The notes beneath the pieces were generated by a model that saw nothing but the letters and a program-made list of their open reading frames with translations, did not search any database and was not told the DNA's origin. From the NCBI RefSeq assembly GCF_031760065.1, contig NZ_CP134500.1, positions 6,324,001 to 6,388,000 of the forward strand: DNA of 64,000 bases, given 5' to 3'. Origin of the DNA: Streptomyces durocortorensis (GTDB lineage Bacteria; Actinomycetota; Actinomycetes; Streptomycetales; Streptomycetaceae). Positions 45,203 through 53,746 of the stretch are shown here, piece after piece. The translations under genes and the position numbers were made by a program. The first letter of the stretch is position 1, and each line of letters starts with the position of its first letter.

Positions 45203-46285
45203 ATGTTCGTCGCATGGAGAGACCTCGGGTTCGCCAAGGGCCGGTTCGCGCTCATGGGATCGGTCGTGGTCCTGATCACGCTGCTCGTGGGCCTGCTGTC
45301 CGGCCTCACCGCCGGTCTGGCCCGGGAGAACACCTCGGCCGTCACCGGTCTTGACGCCGACCACCTCGCCTTCGCCGCACCGCCCGGCGATCAGCCGGTT
45401 TCCTTCACCAACTCGACGGTCAGGGAGGACGACTGGCGGGTCTGGGCCGGGCGGCCCGGGGTCGAGGCCGCGCAGCCGGTCGGCATCCGGACCCTGAACG
45501 CCACGGCGGCGGGCGAGCGGACGGCCGCCGTGTCGGCCTTCGGCGTCGAACCGGACGGCACCCTCGGGCCGGAAGGGATCGGCCCTGGGCGGGTCGTGCT
45601 CTCCGGGAAGGCGGCCGAGGAGCTGGGCGTCGCGGCCGGTGACCGGATCGCGCTCGGGCGGGCCGAGCGCGAGGTCGCCGCCGTCGCCACGGACGCCTCG
45701 TACAGCCACACGCCCGTCGTCTGGACGAGCCTCGACGACTGGCAGCAGATCGGCCACGACGGTGCCGGGCCCGCCGAGCAGGCGACCGTGATCGCCCTGA
45801 CCACCACGGGCGGCGCCGACCTGGCGGCCGGGGACGAGGCAGCGGGCACCCGCACGCTCCCCCTCGACGACTCCCTCACCGCCATCGGCTCCTACCAGGC
45901 GGAGAACGGTTCGCTGCAACTGATGCGCGGCTTCCTCTTCGCCATCTCCGCGCTCGTCATCGGAGCCTTCTTCACCGTCTGGACCATCCAGCGCAGTGGC
46001 GATGTCGCCGTACTGAAGGCGCTCGGCGCATCGACGCCGTACCTGCTGCGCGACGCCCTCGGGCAGGCGGTGGTGATGCTCGTCCTCGGTACGGGACTGG
46101 GCACCGCCCTCGCCGTCGGAGCCGGGGCCCTGATCGGCGGGGGAGCCGTGCCGTTCGTCCTGGACGCGGCGACCGTCCTCGTCCCCGCCGCCGTCATGAT
46201 CGCCCTCGGCGCGCTCGGTGCCGCCCTGTCCATCCGGCGGATCACCGCCGTCGACCCGCTCACCGCACTCGGGAGTGCCCGATGA
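45203..46285 (+). CDS. FtsX-like ABC transporter permease
   Basis: 360 residues. One N-terminal helix (about 13-35, GSVVVLITLLVGLLSGLTAGLA), a MacB-like outside domain (about 40-230) and three C-terminal helices (FLFAISALVIGAFFTVWTI, VVMLVLGTGLGTALAVGAGALIG, LVPAAVMIALGALGAALSI) give the DevC/FtsX layout. Between the last helices is DVAVLKALGAS, the usual coupling segment. It pairs with the ATPase that overlaps its stop (ATGA). These systems export lipids or peptides or confer resistance to envelope-active antibiotics. It is likely controlled by the divergent two-component system. Confidence 0.9.
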   Translation: MFVAWRDLGFAKGRFALMGSVVVLITLLVGLLSGLTAGLARENTSAVTGLDADHLAFAAPPGDQPVSFTNSTVREDDWRVWAGRPGVEAAQPVGIRTLNATAAGERTAAVSAFGVEPDGTLGPEGIGPGRVVLSGKAAEELGVAAGDRIALGRAEREVAAVATDASYSHTPVVWTSLDDWQQIGHDGAGPAEQATVIALTTTGGADLAAGDEAAGTRTLPLDDSLTAIGSYQAENGSLQLMRGFLFAISALVIGAFFTVWTIQRSGDVAVLKALGASTPYLLRDALGQAVVMLVLGTGLGTALAVGAGALIGGGAVPFVLDAATVLVPAAVMIALGALGAALSIRRITAVDPLTALGSAR

Positions 46286-46962
46286 CGCTCACCCTGACCG
46301 ACGTCACTCTCACCTACCCGGACGGCGAGGGCCGCCTCACCGCCCTGAACCGGGTCTCGCTGGACGTGCCCCCGGGCGCCCTCACCGCCGTCGTCGGGCC
46401 GTCCGGTTCGGGGAAGTCCAGCCTGCTCGCGGCCGCCGCGACCCTGGTCACCCCGGACTCCGGGGAGGTTTCCGTGGCCGGCGTCCGGACCGCCGGACTG
46501 AGCCGCGCCGGGCGGGCGGCCCTGCGCCGGGAGCACATAGGCATCGTCTTCCAGCAGCCCAGCCTGCTGCCCTCGCTGACCGCCGCCGAGCAGCTCCAGG
46601 TGATGCGGCACCTCTCGGGCGGGTCCGCGCGCGCCGCGCGCCGCCGGGCTCTGGAGCTGCTGGACGCGGTCGGTCTGGCCGACCTCGCGGACCGGCGGCC
46701 GCACCAGCTCTCGGGCGGCCAGCGCCAGCGGATCAACATCGCCCGGGCCCTGATGAACGAGCCGGAGGTGCTCCTCGTCGACGAGCCGACCAGCGCGCTC
46801 GACCACGAGCGCGGCGCGGCCGTGCTCGACCTGCTGGTGACCCTGACCCGGGAGCGCGCCACCGCCACGGTGCTCGTCACCCACGACCTGGCCCACCTGG
46901 ACCGGATGGACCGCACGGTGACGATGGACGACGGGCGGCTGACCGTACCGGCGCGGGTCTGA
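46282..46962 (+). CDS. ABC transporter ATP-binding protein (MacB/DevA type)
   Basis: 226 residues. Walker A is VGPSGSGKSSLL (about 40), Q-loop IVFQQPSLLPSL, signature LSGGQRQRINIARAL (about 143), Walker B VLLVDEPTSALD (about 163) and the switch His VTHDLAHL. It provides energy for the permease at 45203, with which it is translationally coupled. No third (adaptor) gene follows, so this is a two-component exporter. Confidence 0.94.
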   Translation: MTLTLTDVTLTYPDGEGRLTALNRVSLDVPPGALTAVVGPSGSGKSSLLAAAATLVTPDSGEVSVAGVRTAGLSRAGRAALRREHIGIVFQQPSLLPSLTAAEQLQVMRHLSGGSARAARRRALELLDAVGLADLADRRPHQLSGGQRQRINIARALMNEPEVLLVDEPTSALDHERGAAVLDLLVTLTRERATATVLVTHDLAHLDRMDRTVTMDDGRLTVPARV

Positions 46963-46989
46963 GACGAGCTGCGGTACGGCGGGGCGGGT

Positions 46990-47793
46990 TCAGCCCCCGT
47001 TCGTACCGCTGCTCGCCAGCGCGTCCGACAGCTCCTCGGCGACCTGCTGGAGGATCGGCACGATCCGCTCCGTCGCCTGCTCCGTCACCCGGCCCGCCGG
47101 GCCCGAGATGGAGATGGCGGCCGAGGTGGGGGAGTTCGGCACGGAGACGGCGAGGCACCGCACCCCGATCTCCTGCTCGTTGTCGTCCACCGCGTATCCG
47201 GCCCGGCGCACCTGCTCCAGGGCGTCGAGGAAGCCCTCGGGCGTGGTGATCGTCTTCTCCGTGGCGGCGGGCATGCCCGTACGGGACAGGAGCGCCCGGA
47301 CCTCGTCGGCGGGGGTGTGCGCGAGGAGCGCCTTGCCCACGCCGGTGGAGTGCGGCAGGACCCGACGGCCCACCTCGGTGAACATCCGCATGGAGTGCTT
47401 GGACGGCACCTGGGCGACATACACGATCTCGTCCCCGTCCAGCAGTGCCATGTTGGCCGTCTCGCCGGTCTCCTCCACCAGTCGGCTGAGGTAGGGGCGG
47501 GCCCAGGTGCCGAGCAGCCGGGAGGCGGACTCGCCGAGCCGGATCAGACGGGGGCCGAGCGCGTAACGGCGGTTGGGCTGCTGGCGTACGTAGCCGCAGA
47601 CGACCAGGGTGCGCATCAGCCGGTGAATGGTCGGCAGGGGCAGACCGCTGCTCGCGGAGAGCTCGCTCAGCCCGACCTCGCCCCCGGCGTCGGCCATCCG
47701 CTCCAGCAGATCGAAGGCGCGCTCAAGGGACTGCACCCCACCGCTGGAACCGGAGGGCTTGGAGTCGGCTGTGCTGGCGTGGGACGGCGGCAC
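46990..47793 (-). CDS. allR: IclR-family repressor of allantoin catabolism (AllR)
   Basis: 267 residues from GTG 47793 with AAAGGA upstream. N-terminal winged HTH (about 20-80): VQSLERAFDLLERMADAGGEVGLSELSASSGLPLPTIHRLMRTLV. The C-terminal IclR effector domain (about 95-260) contains LPHSTGVGKALLAHTP and GYAVDDNEQEIGVRCLAVSV. It is divergent from allB-alc and by position and family equals AllR of S. coelicolor (SCO6246, from memory), which represses allantoin genes until an intermediate such as allantoic acid or glyoxylate accumulates. The 15-bp paired operators are its likely targets and include one pair in its own upstream region. Confidence 0.9.
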   Translation of the reverse strand: MPPSHASTADSKPSGSSGGVQSLERAFDLLERMADAGGEVGLSELSASSGLPLPTIHRLMRTLVVCGYVRQQPNRRYALGPRLIRLGESASRLLGTWARPYLSRLVEETGETANMALLDGDEIVYVAQVPSKHSMRMFTEVGRRVLPHSTGVGKALLAHTPADEVRALLSRTGMPAATEKTITTPEGFLDALEQVRRAGYAVDDNEQEIGVRCLAVSVPNSPTSAAISISGPAGRVTEQATERIVPILQQVAEELSDALASSGTNGG

Positions 47794-47953
47794 GTGGGCG
47801 ATCCTTTCGAAGCGGAAGGCAAGGCAGCAGCCTACCGGGCCCTTCCCGGTCGGCTCACAGCTCCCGGTCGGCGTCCGTGCCGGTCAGGGCCTGTTTTGTC
47901 CGGGTGGAGACGGTCGGTACGAGCGGTTCGCCGCTGCCCCTTCTGGCCCATGC

Positions 47954-47993
47954 TACGTTCCGCAGTTCGAAATAAGACTTTTACTTTGTGGAA
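47954..47993 (+). promoter_or_regulatory. allB/allR divergent region with paired AllR-type operators
   Basis: A -10-like TACGTT (47954-47959) runs into TTCCGCAGTTCGAAA (47958-47972); a weaker copy, TTTTACTTTGTGGAA (47979-47993), follows with centres 21 bp apart, as at gcl, hyi and aceB. No clear -35 is seen. Confidence 0.6.
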
Positions 47994-48089
47994 ACCTCCA
48001 GTCGGGGTGGCAGGGCTGGCCCGTCGGCCCTCCGTGCCGGAAGGTGGGTCTTGACGAGGGCGATTCCCGAGTGAAGACTCCATCGAAGC

Positions 48090-48106
48090 TTCAACAGTTC
48101 GTTGAA
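48090..48106. promoter_or_regulatory. Isolated TCAACA-type palindrome before allB
   Basis: TTCAAC-AGTTC-GTTGAA is a 6-5-6 perfect inverted repeat 22 bases before the allB start. Its core TCAACA-GTT-CGTTGA matches the uraD/catalase box with one mismatch, but no promoter is visible in phase with it. Confidence 0.55.
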
Positions 48107-48128
48107 TTCCTGGAGTGAAGGAGCACAG

Positions 48129-49472
48129 GTGTCCGGTGCGGACGTGAACCTGATACTGCGCTCGACGCGCGTCGTCACCCCCGAGGGCACCCGCCCCGCG
48201 GCGGTCGCCGTCGCGGGCGGGACGATCGACGCGGTCCTGCCGCACGGCACCGAGGTGCCCGCGGGCGCCCGGCTGGAGGACTTCGGCGACGACGTCCTGC
48301 TGCCCGGCCTCGTCGACACCCACGTCCATGTGAACGACCCCGGCCGCACCGAGTGGGAGGGCTTCTACACCGCGACCCGCGCGGCCGCGGCGGGCGGTAT
48401 CACCACGCTCCTGGACATGCCGCTCAACTCGCTGCCGCCCACCACCACCGTCGAGAACCTGCGGATCAAGCAGCAGGTCGCCGCCCCCAAGGCGCACGTC
48501 GACACCGGCTTCTGGGGCGGTGCGATCCCCTCCAACGTCAAGGACCTGCGCCCGCTGTACGAGGCCGGGGTCTTCGGGTTCAAGTGCTTCCTGTCGCCGT
48601 CGGGCGTCGAGGAGTTCCCGGAGCTGGACCAGGAGCAGCTGGCCCGTTCCATGGCCGAGATCACCGGCTTCGGCGGCCTGCTCATCGTGCACGCCGAGGA
48701 CCCGCACCACCTGGCCGAGGCCCCGCAGCGCCCAGGGCCCGCCTACGCCGACTTCCTCGCCTCCCGCCCGCGCGACGCCGAGAACACCGCGATCGAAGGG
48801 CTCATCGCCCACGCCAAGCGGCTCGACGCCCGGGTCCACGTCCTGCACCTCTCCTCCAGCGACGCCCTGCCGCTGATCGCCGCCGCCAAGCGCGAGGGCG
48901 TCCGCGTCACCGTCGAGTCCTGCCCGCACTTCCTCACCCTCACCGCCGAGGAGGTCCCGGACGGGGCCACCGAGTTCAAGTGCTGCCCGCCCATCCGCGA
49001 GGCCGCCAACCAGGACGCCCTGTGGGCCGGGCTCGCCGACGGCACGATCGACTGCGTCGTCAGCGACCACTCGCCCTGCACCACCGACCTGAAGACCCCG
49101 GACTTCGCCTCCGCCTGGGGCGGGATCTCCTCCCTCCAGCTCGGCCTGCCCGCCGTCTGGACCGAAGCCCGCAGGCGCGGCCACTCCCTCGACGACGTCG
49201 CCCGCTGGATGTCCGCCGCCCCCGCCGAGCTCGCCGGGCTGACCCGCAAGGGCGCCATCGAGGCCGGGCGCGACGCCGACTTCGCGGTTCTCGCCCCCGA
49301 GGCGACCTTCACCGTCGACCCCGCCGAGCTCTTCCACCGCAACCAGGTCACCGCCTATGCCGGGAAGACCCTGCACGGCGTGGTCCGCTCCAGCTGGCTG
49401 CGCGGTGTCCGCATCGCCTCCGACGGCGTCCTCGCCGAGCCCACCGGCCGCCTCCTCGACCGCGGCCAGTGA
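48129..49472 (+). CDS. allB: Allantoinase
   Basis: 447 residues from GTG 48129 with AAGGAG 5 bases upstream. Dihydroorotase-fold metal ligands: [18 protein letters not shown] (about 66), the carboxylated Lys in [10 protein letters not shown] (about 150), [10 protein letters not shown] (about 187), VHVLHLSS (about 240) and the Asp in CVVSDHSPC (about 310). It hydrolyses allantoin to allantoate. The first gene of the allB-alc operon; divergent from allR. The upstream region carries both kinds of palindrome. Confidence 0.95.
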   Translation: MSGADVNLILRSTRVVTPEGTRPAAVAVAGGTIDAVLPHGTEVPAGARLEDFGDDVLLPGLVDTHVHVNDPGRTEWEGFYTATRAAAAGGITTLLDMPLNSLPPTTTVENLRIKQQVAAPKAHVDTGFWGGAIPSNVKDLRPLYEAGVFGFKCFLSPSGVEEFPELDQEQLARSMAEITGFGGLLIVHAEDPHHLAEAPQRPGPAYADFLASRPRDAENTAIEGLIAHAKRLDARVHVLHLSSSDALPLIAAAKREGVRVTVESCPHFLTLTAEEVPDGATEFKCCPPIREAANQDALWAGLADGTIDCVVSDHSPCTTDLKTPDFASAWGGISSLQLGLPAVWTEARRRGHSLDDVARWMSAAPAELAGLTRKGAIEAGRDADFAVLAPEATFTVDPAELFHRNQVTAYAGKTLHGVVRSSWLRGVRIASDGVLAEPTGRLLDRGQ

Positions 49473-49572
49473 CCGTGCCCGCCGGCCCCGTTCCCGTACG
49501 GGACCACTGACCGCGCCCCCGGCCGCCCCCTCGTACGAGACCACCGACCGCCCCCGAAAGGAACCCCCGACC

Positions 49573-50694
49573 ATGACGGACGCCGCGATACCCCGCTTCA
49601 CCGGTGACGCCGACCCGTACGCGGGAGGCGACCCCTACGCCGACCACCGCACGGCCGACTTTCCCTTCTCCCACCTCGTGGACCTGGCCGACCGTCGCCT
49701 CGGGGCCGGGGTCATCGCCGCCAACGACGAGTTCTTCGCCGAGCGCGAGAACCTGCTCAAGCCCGAGCCCGCCGTCTTCGACCCGGAGCACTTCGGGCAC
49801 AAGGGCAAGATCATGGACGGCTGGGAGACCCGCCGCCGACGTGGGGTCAGCGCGGCCGAACCGCACCCCACCGCCGACGACCACGACTGGGCCCTCGTCC
49901 GCCTCGGCGCGCCCGGCGTCATCCGGGGCATCGTCCTGGACACCGCCCACTTCCGCGGCAACTACCCGCAGGCCGTCTCCGTCGAGGCCGTGTCCCTGCC
50001 CGGCTCCCCGTCCCCCGAGGACCTCCTCGCCCCCGACGTGAAGTGGACGACGCTCGTCCCGCGCACGCCGGTCGGCGGCCACGCGGCAAACGGGTTCGCC
50101 GTCGACGCCGAGCAGCGCTTCACCCACCTGCGGGTCAACCAGCACCCCGACGGCGGGATCGCCCGGCTGCGCGTCTACGGCGAGGTCGCCCCGGACCCGG
50201 CCTGGCTCGGCGCCCTCGGCACGTTCGACCTCGCCGCCCTGGAGAACGGCGGCCAGGTCGAGGACGCCTCCGACCGCTTCTACTCCCCGGCCACCAACAC
50301 CATCCAGCCCGGCCGCTCCCGCAAGATGGACGACGGCTGGGAGACCCGCCGTCGGCGCGACACGGGCAACGACTGGATCCGCTACCGCCTCGCCGCCCAG
50401 TCCGAGATCCGGGCCGTCGAGATCGACACCGCCTACCTCAAGGGCAACTCCGCGGGCTGGGCGAGCCTTTCGGTACGGGACGGGGAGAGCGGCGACTGGA
50501 CCGAGGTCCTGCCCCGGACCCGGCTCCAGCCCGACACCAACCACCGCTTCGTGCTGGAGGGGCCGGTGCGTGCCACCCACGTCACGATCGACATCTTCCC
50601 GGACGGCGGGATCTCCCGGCTCCGGCTGTACGGATCGCTCACGGACGAGGGCGCGACGGGGCTGGCGGCCCGTCACCGCGAGCTCGGGGGCTGA
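49573..50694 (+). CDS. alc: Allantoicase
   Basis: 373 residues from ATG 49573 with AAAGGAA upstream. The two halves are homologous, each carrying MDGWETRRRR (about 81 and 253), TVxxxGxxGxIRGIxxDTAxFxGN-like (LDTAHFRGNYPQAVSVEAV; IDTAYLKGNSAGWASL) and RLRVYG/RLRLYG (about 199 and 355). It splits allantoate to ureidoglycolate and urea. It lies 100 bases downstream of allB and probably shares its transcript. The next step, ureidoglycolate lyase, is not in the window. Confidence 0.95.
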   Translation: MTDAAIPRFTGDADPYAGGDPYADHRTADFPFSHLVDLADRRLGAGVIAANDEFFAERENLLKPEPAVFDPEHFGHKGKIMDGWETRRRRGVSAAEPHPTADDHDWALVRLGAPGVIRGIVLDTAHFRGNYPQAVSVEAVSLPGSPSPEDLLAPDVKWTTLVPRTPVGGHAANGFAVDAEQRFTHLRVNQHPDGGIARLRVYGEVAPDPAWLGALGTFDLAALENGGQVEDASDRFYSPATNTIQPGRSRKMDDGWETRRRRDTGNDWIRYRLAAQSEIRAVEIDTAYLKGNSAGWASLSVRDGESGDWTEVLPRTRLQPDTNHRFVLEGPVRATHVTIDIFPDGGISRLRLYGSLTDEGATGLAARHRELGG

Positions 50695-50848
50695 CATCGG
50701 GCCGGTGTGCCATCGCGGTCGCCGGGGGATCGCGGTGTGCCCGGACGGTCCCGTTGCATGAGGGTGTGTCACCCTGGTCAGGGTGCGGCGAGCAGGGCCT
50801 CAGCGGGTCTCTCGCCGCACCTTCCGACGTCCCGACCAGGAGCCCCCC

Positions 50849-51178
50849 ATGATCTTCATCGCCGTCAAGTTCACCGCCCTCGTCGCCGAGCGCGACAACT
50901 GGCTCCCCAGGCTGGAGGGCTTCACCGTCGCCACCCGCAGCGAGCCCGGCAACGTCTTCTTCGACTGGTCCTACAGCGTGGAGAACCCCAACGAGTTCGT
51001 CCTCCTGGAGGCCTTCGCCGACGCGGCGGCCGGGGAAGCACACGTGAACTCCGACCACTTCAAGGCGGCGATCGAGACGATGTCGGAGATGGTGGCCGAG
51101 GTCCCCGAGATCATCAATGTCGAGGTGGAAGGCACCGGCTGGTCCCGGATGGCGGAGGTCACCCCGCGCAACCGCTGA
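50849..51178 (+). CDS. Putative quinol monooxygenase (ABM domain)
   Basis: 109 residues behind AGGAG. The ABM fold pattern is MIFIAVKFTALVAERDNWLPRLEGFTVATRSEPGNVFFDWSYSVENPNEFVLLEAFADAAAGEAHVNSDHFKAA, with the usual E-x-P-G-x-x-x-F-x-W and H-x-x-S-x-H-F blocks. Members oxidise quinols or are small dimeric monooxygenases without cofactors. The substrate is unknown. The stop is 13 bases from the convergent aldo/keto reductase stop. Confidence 0.88.
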   Translation: MIFIAVKFTALVAERDNWLPRLEGFTVATRSEPGNVFFDWSYSVENPNEFVLLEAFADAAAGEAHVNSDHFKAAIETMSEMVAEVPEIINVEVEGTGWSRMAEVTPRNR

Positions 51179-51191
51179 GCCGGGACAGCCC

Positions 51192-52022
51192 TCAGAACTC
51201 CTCGTGCGATTCCGGGTCGCCGCCGAAGCGCCGCTGCCGCCCGGACGCGATCGTCGTCAGCTCCTGGGCGCTCAGCTCGAATCCGAACAGGTCGAGGTTC
51301 TCGCGCTGCCGCCCCGGGTCCGCCGACTTCGGGATCGGCACCGCCCCCAGCTGGGTGTGCCAGCGCAGCACCACCTGGCCGGGGGTCACCCCGTGGTCCT
51401 CCGCGATCGCCACGGTCGAGGGGTCGTCCAGCACCTCGCGTCCCCGGGCCAGCGGGCTCCAGGCCTCCGTGACGACGCCCTTCGCCGCGTGCACCGCCCG
51501 CAGTTCCTCCTGCGGGAGCAGGGGATGCATCTCGATCTGGTTCACCGAGGGCAGCACGCCCGTCTCCCGCTCCAGCCGCTCCAGATGAGCGGCGGTGAAG
51601 TTGGATACGCCGATGGAGCGGACGAGGCCGTCCTCGCGGAGCCTGATCATCGCCTTCCAGGTGTCCACGTACTTGTCGACGCGGGGGAGCGGCCAGTGGA
51701 TCAGGTAGAGGTCGACGTACTCGACGCCCAGGCGGGCCCGTGACTCCTCGAACGAGGCGAGGGTCTCCTCGTACCCCTGGTGGCGGCCGGGGACCTTCGT
51801 GGTGACGAAGACGTCCTGGCGGGGGACGCCGCTGCGGACGATGCCCCGCCCGGTGCCGGTCTCGTTGCCGTAGTTCAGGGCCGTGTCGACCAGCCGGTAG
51901 CCGAGCTCCAGGGCCCCGGCGACGGCCTCCTCGGCGGCCTCGTCGTCCAGCGGGTAGGTGCCGAGCCCCACCGCCGGGATCTCGGTGCCGTCGTTGAGCG
52001 CGTGAACCGGTGTGCCGGACAT
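51192..52022 (-). CDS. Aldo/keto reductase
   Basis: 276 residues. Family signatures are GLGTYPLDDEAAEEAVAGALELGYRLVDTALNYGNE (with catalytic Asp and Tyr), VTTKVPGRHQG (catalytic Lys), VDLYLIHWPLP (catalytic His), and the C-terminal NADPH motif VPIPKSADPGRQRENL. It reduces aldehydes, ketones or 2,5-diketo sugars using NADPH; the substrate cannot be read. The start has GGAAGGA. It is followed closely on the same strand by the end of the SDR gene 106 bases upstream, but a single transcript is not certain. Confidence 0.94.
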   Translation of the reverse strand: MSGTPVHALNDGTEIPAVGLGTYPLDDEAAEEAVAGALELGYRLVDTALNYGNETGTGRGIVRSGVPRQDVFVTTKVPGRHQGYEETLASFEESRARLGVEYVDLYLIHWPLPRVDKYVDTWKAMIRLREDGLVRSIGVSNFTAAHLERLERETGVLPSVNQIEMHPLLPQEELRAVHAAKGVVTEAWSPLARGREVLDDPSTVAIAEDHGVTPGQVVLRWHTQLGAVPIPKSADPGRQRENLDLFGFELSAQELTTIASGRQRRFGGDPESHEEF

Positions 52023-52128
52023 GCCCGTCCCGTCCTTCCCGTCGCTGCCCCCGTCCCGGCCAGCGTAGGGGCGCGGCCGTGACGGGGCAGCTCGGCGAAG
52101 CGAGCCCGGACACCGGGGGCCGCCGGGC

Positions 52129-52884
52129 TCAGGCCGCGTGGCCGCCGTCCACGACGACCTCGGTCCCGGTGATGAAGGCCGCGTCCGGGCTCGCGAGATA
52201 CGCGACCAGCGAGGCGACCTCGTCCACCGTCCCGAACCGGCCCAGGGCCGTGGCCGCGCGCTGGCCCTCGGCGAACGGTCCGTCGGCCGGGTTGAGATCG
52301 GTGTCGACCGGCCCGGGCTGGACCAGGTTCACCGTGATGCCGCGCGGCCCCAGTTCCCGGGCCAGCGGCTTGGTCAGCCCGGCCAGGGCGGACTTGCTCA
52401 GGGCGTAGAGCGTGCCGCCCGGCCCGCCCGCGTACCGGCTCAGCGCGGTGCCGACGGAGACGATACGGCCGCCGTCGGCCATCCGCTCCGCCGCCGCCCG
52501 GCAGGCGAGGAACACCGCCCGCACGTTCACGGCCAGCACCCGGTCCACCTCCGGCCCGGCGAGCGTGGAGATCGGGCCGAGGACGCCGATGCCCGCGTTG
52601 TTGACCAGGACGTCGAGCCGGCCGAGCGCGTCCGCCGCCCGGTCCACGGCTCCGGCGGCGGCACCGGCGTCCGCGGCGTCGCAGCGCAGGGCGACACCGC
52701 GGCGGCCGAAGGCCTCGATCTTCGCGACGACCGCGCGGGCCGCCGCCTCGTCCTGGACATAGGTGACCGCGACGTCCACGCCGTCCTGGGCGAGCCGCAG
52801 CGCGGTCGCGGCGCCGATGCCCCGGCTGCCGCCGGTGACGAGCGCGGCCCGCGGGGAAACGCTGGTGGAAAGGGTGCTGGACAT
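52129..52884 (-). CDS. Short-chain dehydrogenase/reductase (SDR)
   Basis: 251 residues. Cofactor motif ALVTGGSRGIGAATALRL, NNAGIGVLG, catalytic Ser in IVSVGTALS and Tyr/Lys in TLYALSKSALAGLTKPLA, and the C-terminal TGTEVVVDGGHAA are all present. It oxidises or reduces an alcohol/carbonyl pair; this clade is near FabG-like 3-oxoacyl reductases. AAAGGAA precedes ATG 52884. Divergent from the DHFR-like gene 215 bases away. Confidence 0.94.
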   Translation of the reverse strand: MSSTLSTSVSPRAALVTGGSRGIGAATALRLAQDGVDVAVTYVQDEAAARAVVAKIEAFGRRGVALRCDAADAGAAAGAVDRAADALGRLDVLVNNAGIGVLGPISTLAGPEVDRVLAVNVRAVFLACRAAAERMADGGRIVSVGTALSRYAGGPGGTLYALSKSALAGLTKPLARELGPRGITVNLVQPGPVDTDLNPADGPFAEGQRAATALGRFGTVDEVASLVAYLASPDAAFITGTEVVVDGGHAA

Positions 52885-53099
52885 GACTGGTTCCTTTGTC
52901 GCCGGGGACGCCGTCGCTCCGACGGCGTGTCCCAGCCAACCCCGGTGGGACGCTGCGGACCGGCGGGTATCGGACACCCACGGCCGGTGCGCGGAGGCGG
53001 CTCCCGGCCGGACCGATGAGTTCCGGCCGGGAGCCGGGTCGTAAGGGCAGGACCGCCGGACCGCCACGAGGTCCGGCCGACAGGCGAAGGAGATCCGCC

Positions 53100-53717
53100 A
53101 TGGCCGAGCTGACACTCACCGCGTTCCTGACCCTGGACGGCGTGTACCAGGCACCCGGCGGTGTCGACGAGGACACCAGCGGGGGCTTCGCGTACGGGGG
53201 ATGGGTCTTCCCGTACGCCGACGAGGACATGGGCGCGTTCATGGAGGAGGTGTTCCGGCGCCCCGCGGCCTTCCTGCTCGGCCGGCGCACCTATGACATC
53301 TTCGCCGCGTACTGGCCGAAGGTCACCGAGGAGGACGACCTCATCGCCGCCGGACTCAACGAGCTGCCCAAGTACGTCGTCTCCTCGACGCTCCGGGACC
53401 CGCAGTGGCAGGGCACGACCGTGCTCGACGGCGACCTCGTCACGGAGGTCACCCGCCTCAAGGAGCAGACGCGGGGCGGTGAGCTTCAGGTGCACGGCAG
53501 CGGGCAGCTCGCCCGGGCCCTGCACGAGGCGGGGCTGATCGACACCTACCGCCTGCTCGTCTTCCCGGTCCTCCTCGGCGCGGGGCGGCGGCTCTTCGGC
53601 GAGGGCGGCGCCCCGACGGCCCTGGAGCCGACCTCGGCCCGCACCACGTCGAGCGGCATCGCGATCCAGACGTACCGGCGCGGCGGCCCGGCGCGGTTCG
53701 GCACCATCGGCGAATGA
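53100..53717 (+). CDS. Dihydrofolate reductase-like (RibD C-terminal) protein
   Basis: 205 residues behind GAAGGAG. It starts LTAFLTLDGVYQAPGG and continues with PAAFLLGRRTYDIFAAYWP, YVVSSTL and LQVHGSGQLARALHEAGLIDTYRLLVFPVLLGAGRRLFGEGG, the pattern of the small DHFR/RibD-C family common in actinobacteria. These NADPH-binding proteins are mostly uncharacterised; they are not the housekeeping DHFR. The stop is 29 bases from the convergent TetR gene. Confidence 0.9.
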   Translation: MAELTLTAFLTLDGVYQAPGGVDEDTSGGFAYGGWVFPYADEDMGAFMEEVFRRPAAFLLGRRTYDIFAAYWPKVTEEDDLIAAGLNELPKYVVSSTLRDPQWQGTTVLDGDLVTEVTRLKEQTRGGELQVHGSGQLARALHEAGLIDTYRLLVFPVLLGAGRRLFGEGGAPTALEPTSARTTSSGIAIQTYRRGGPARFGTIGE

Positions 53718-53746
53718 CGCGGAACGCCCCTACGGGCGGAACGCCT

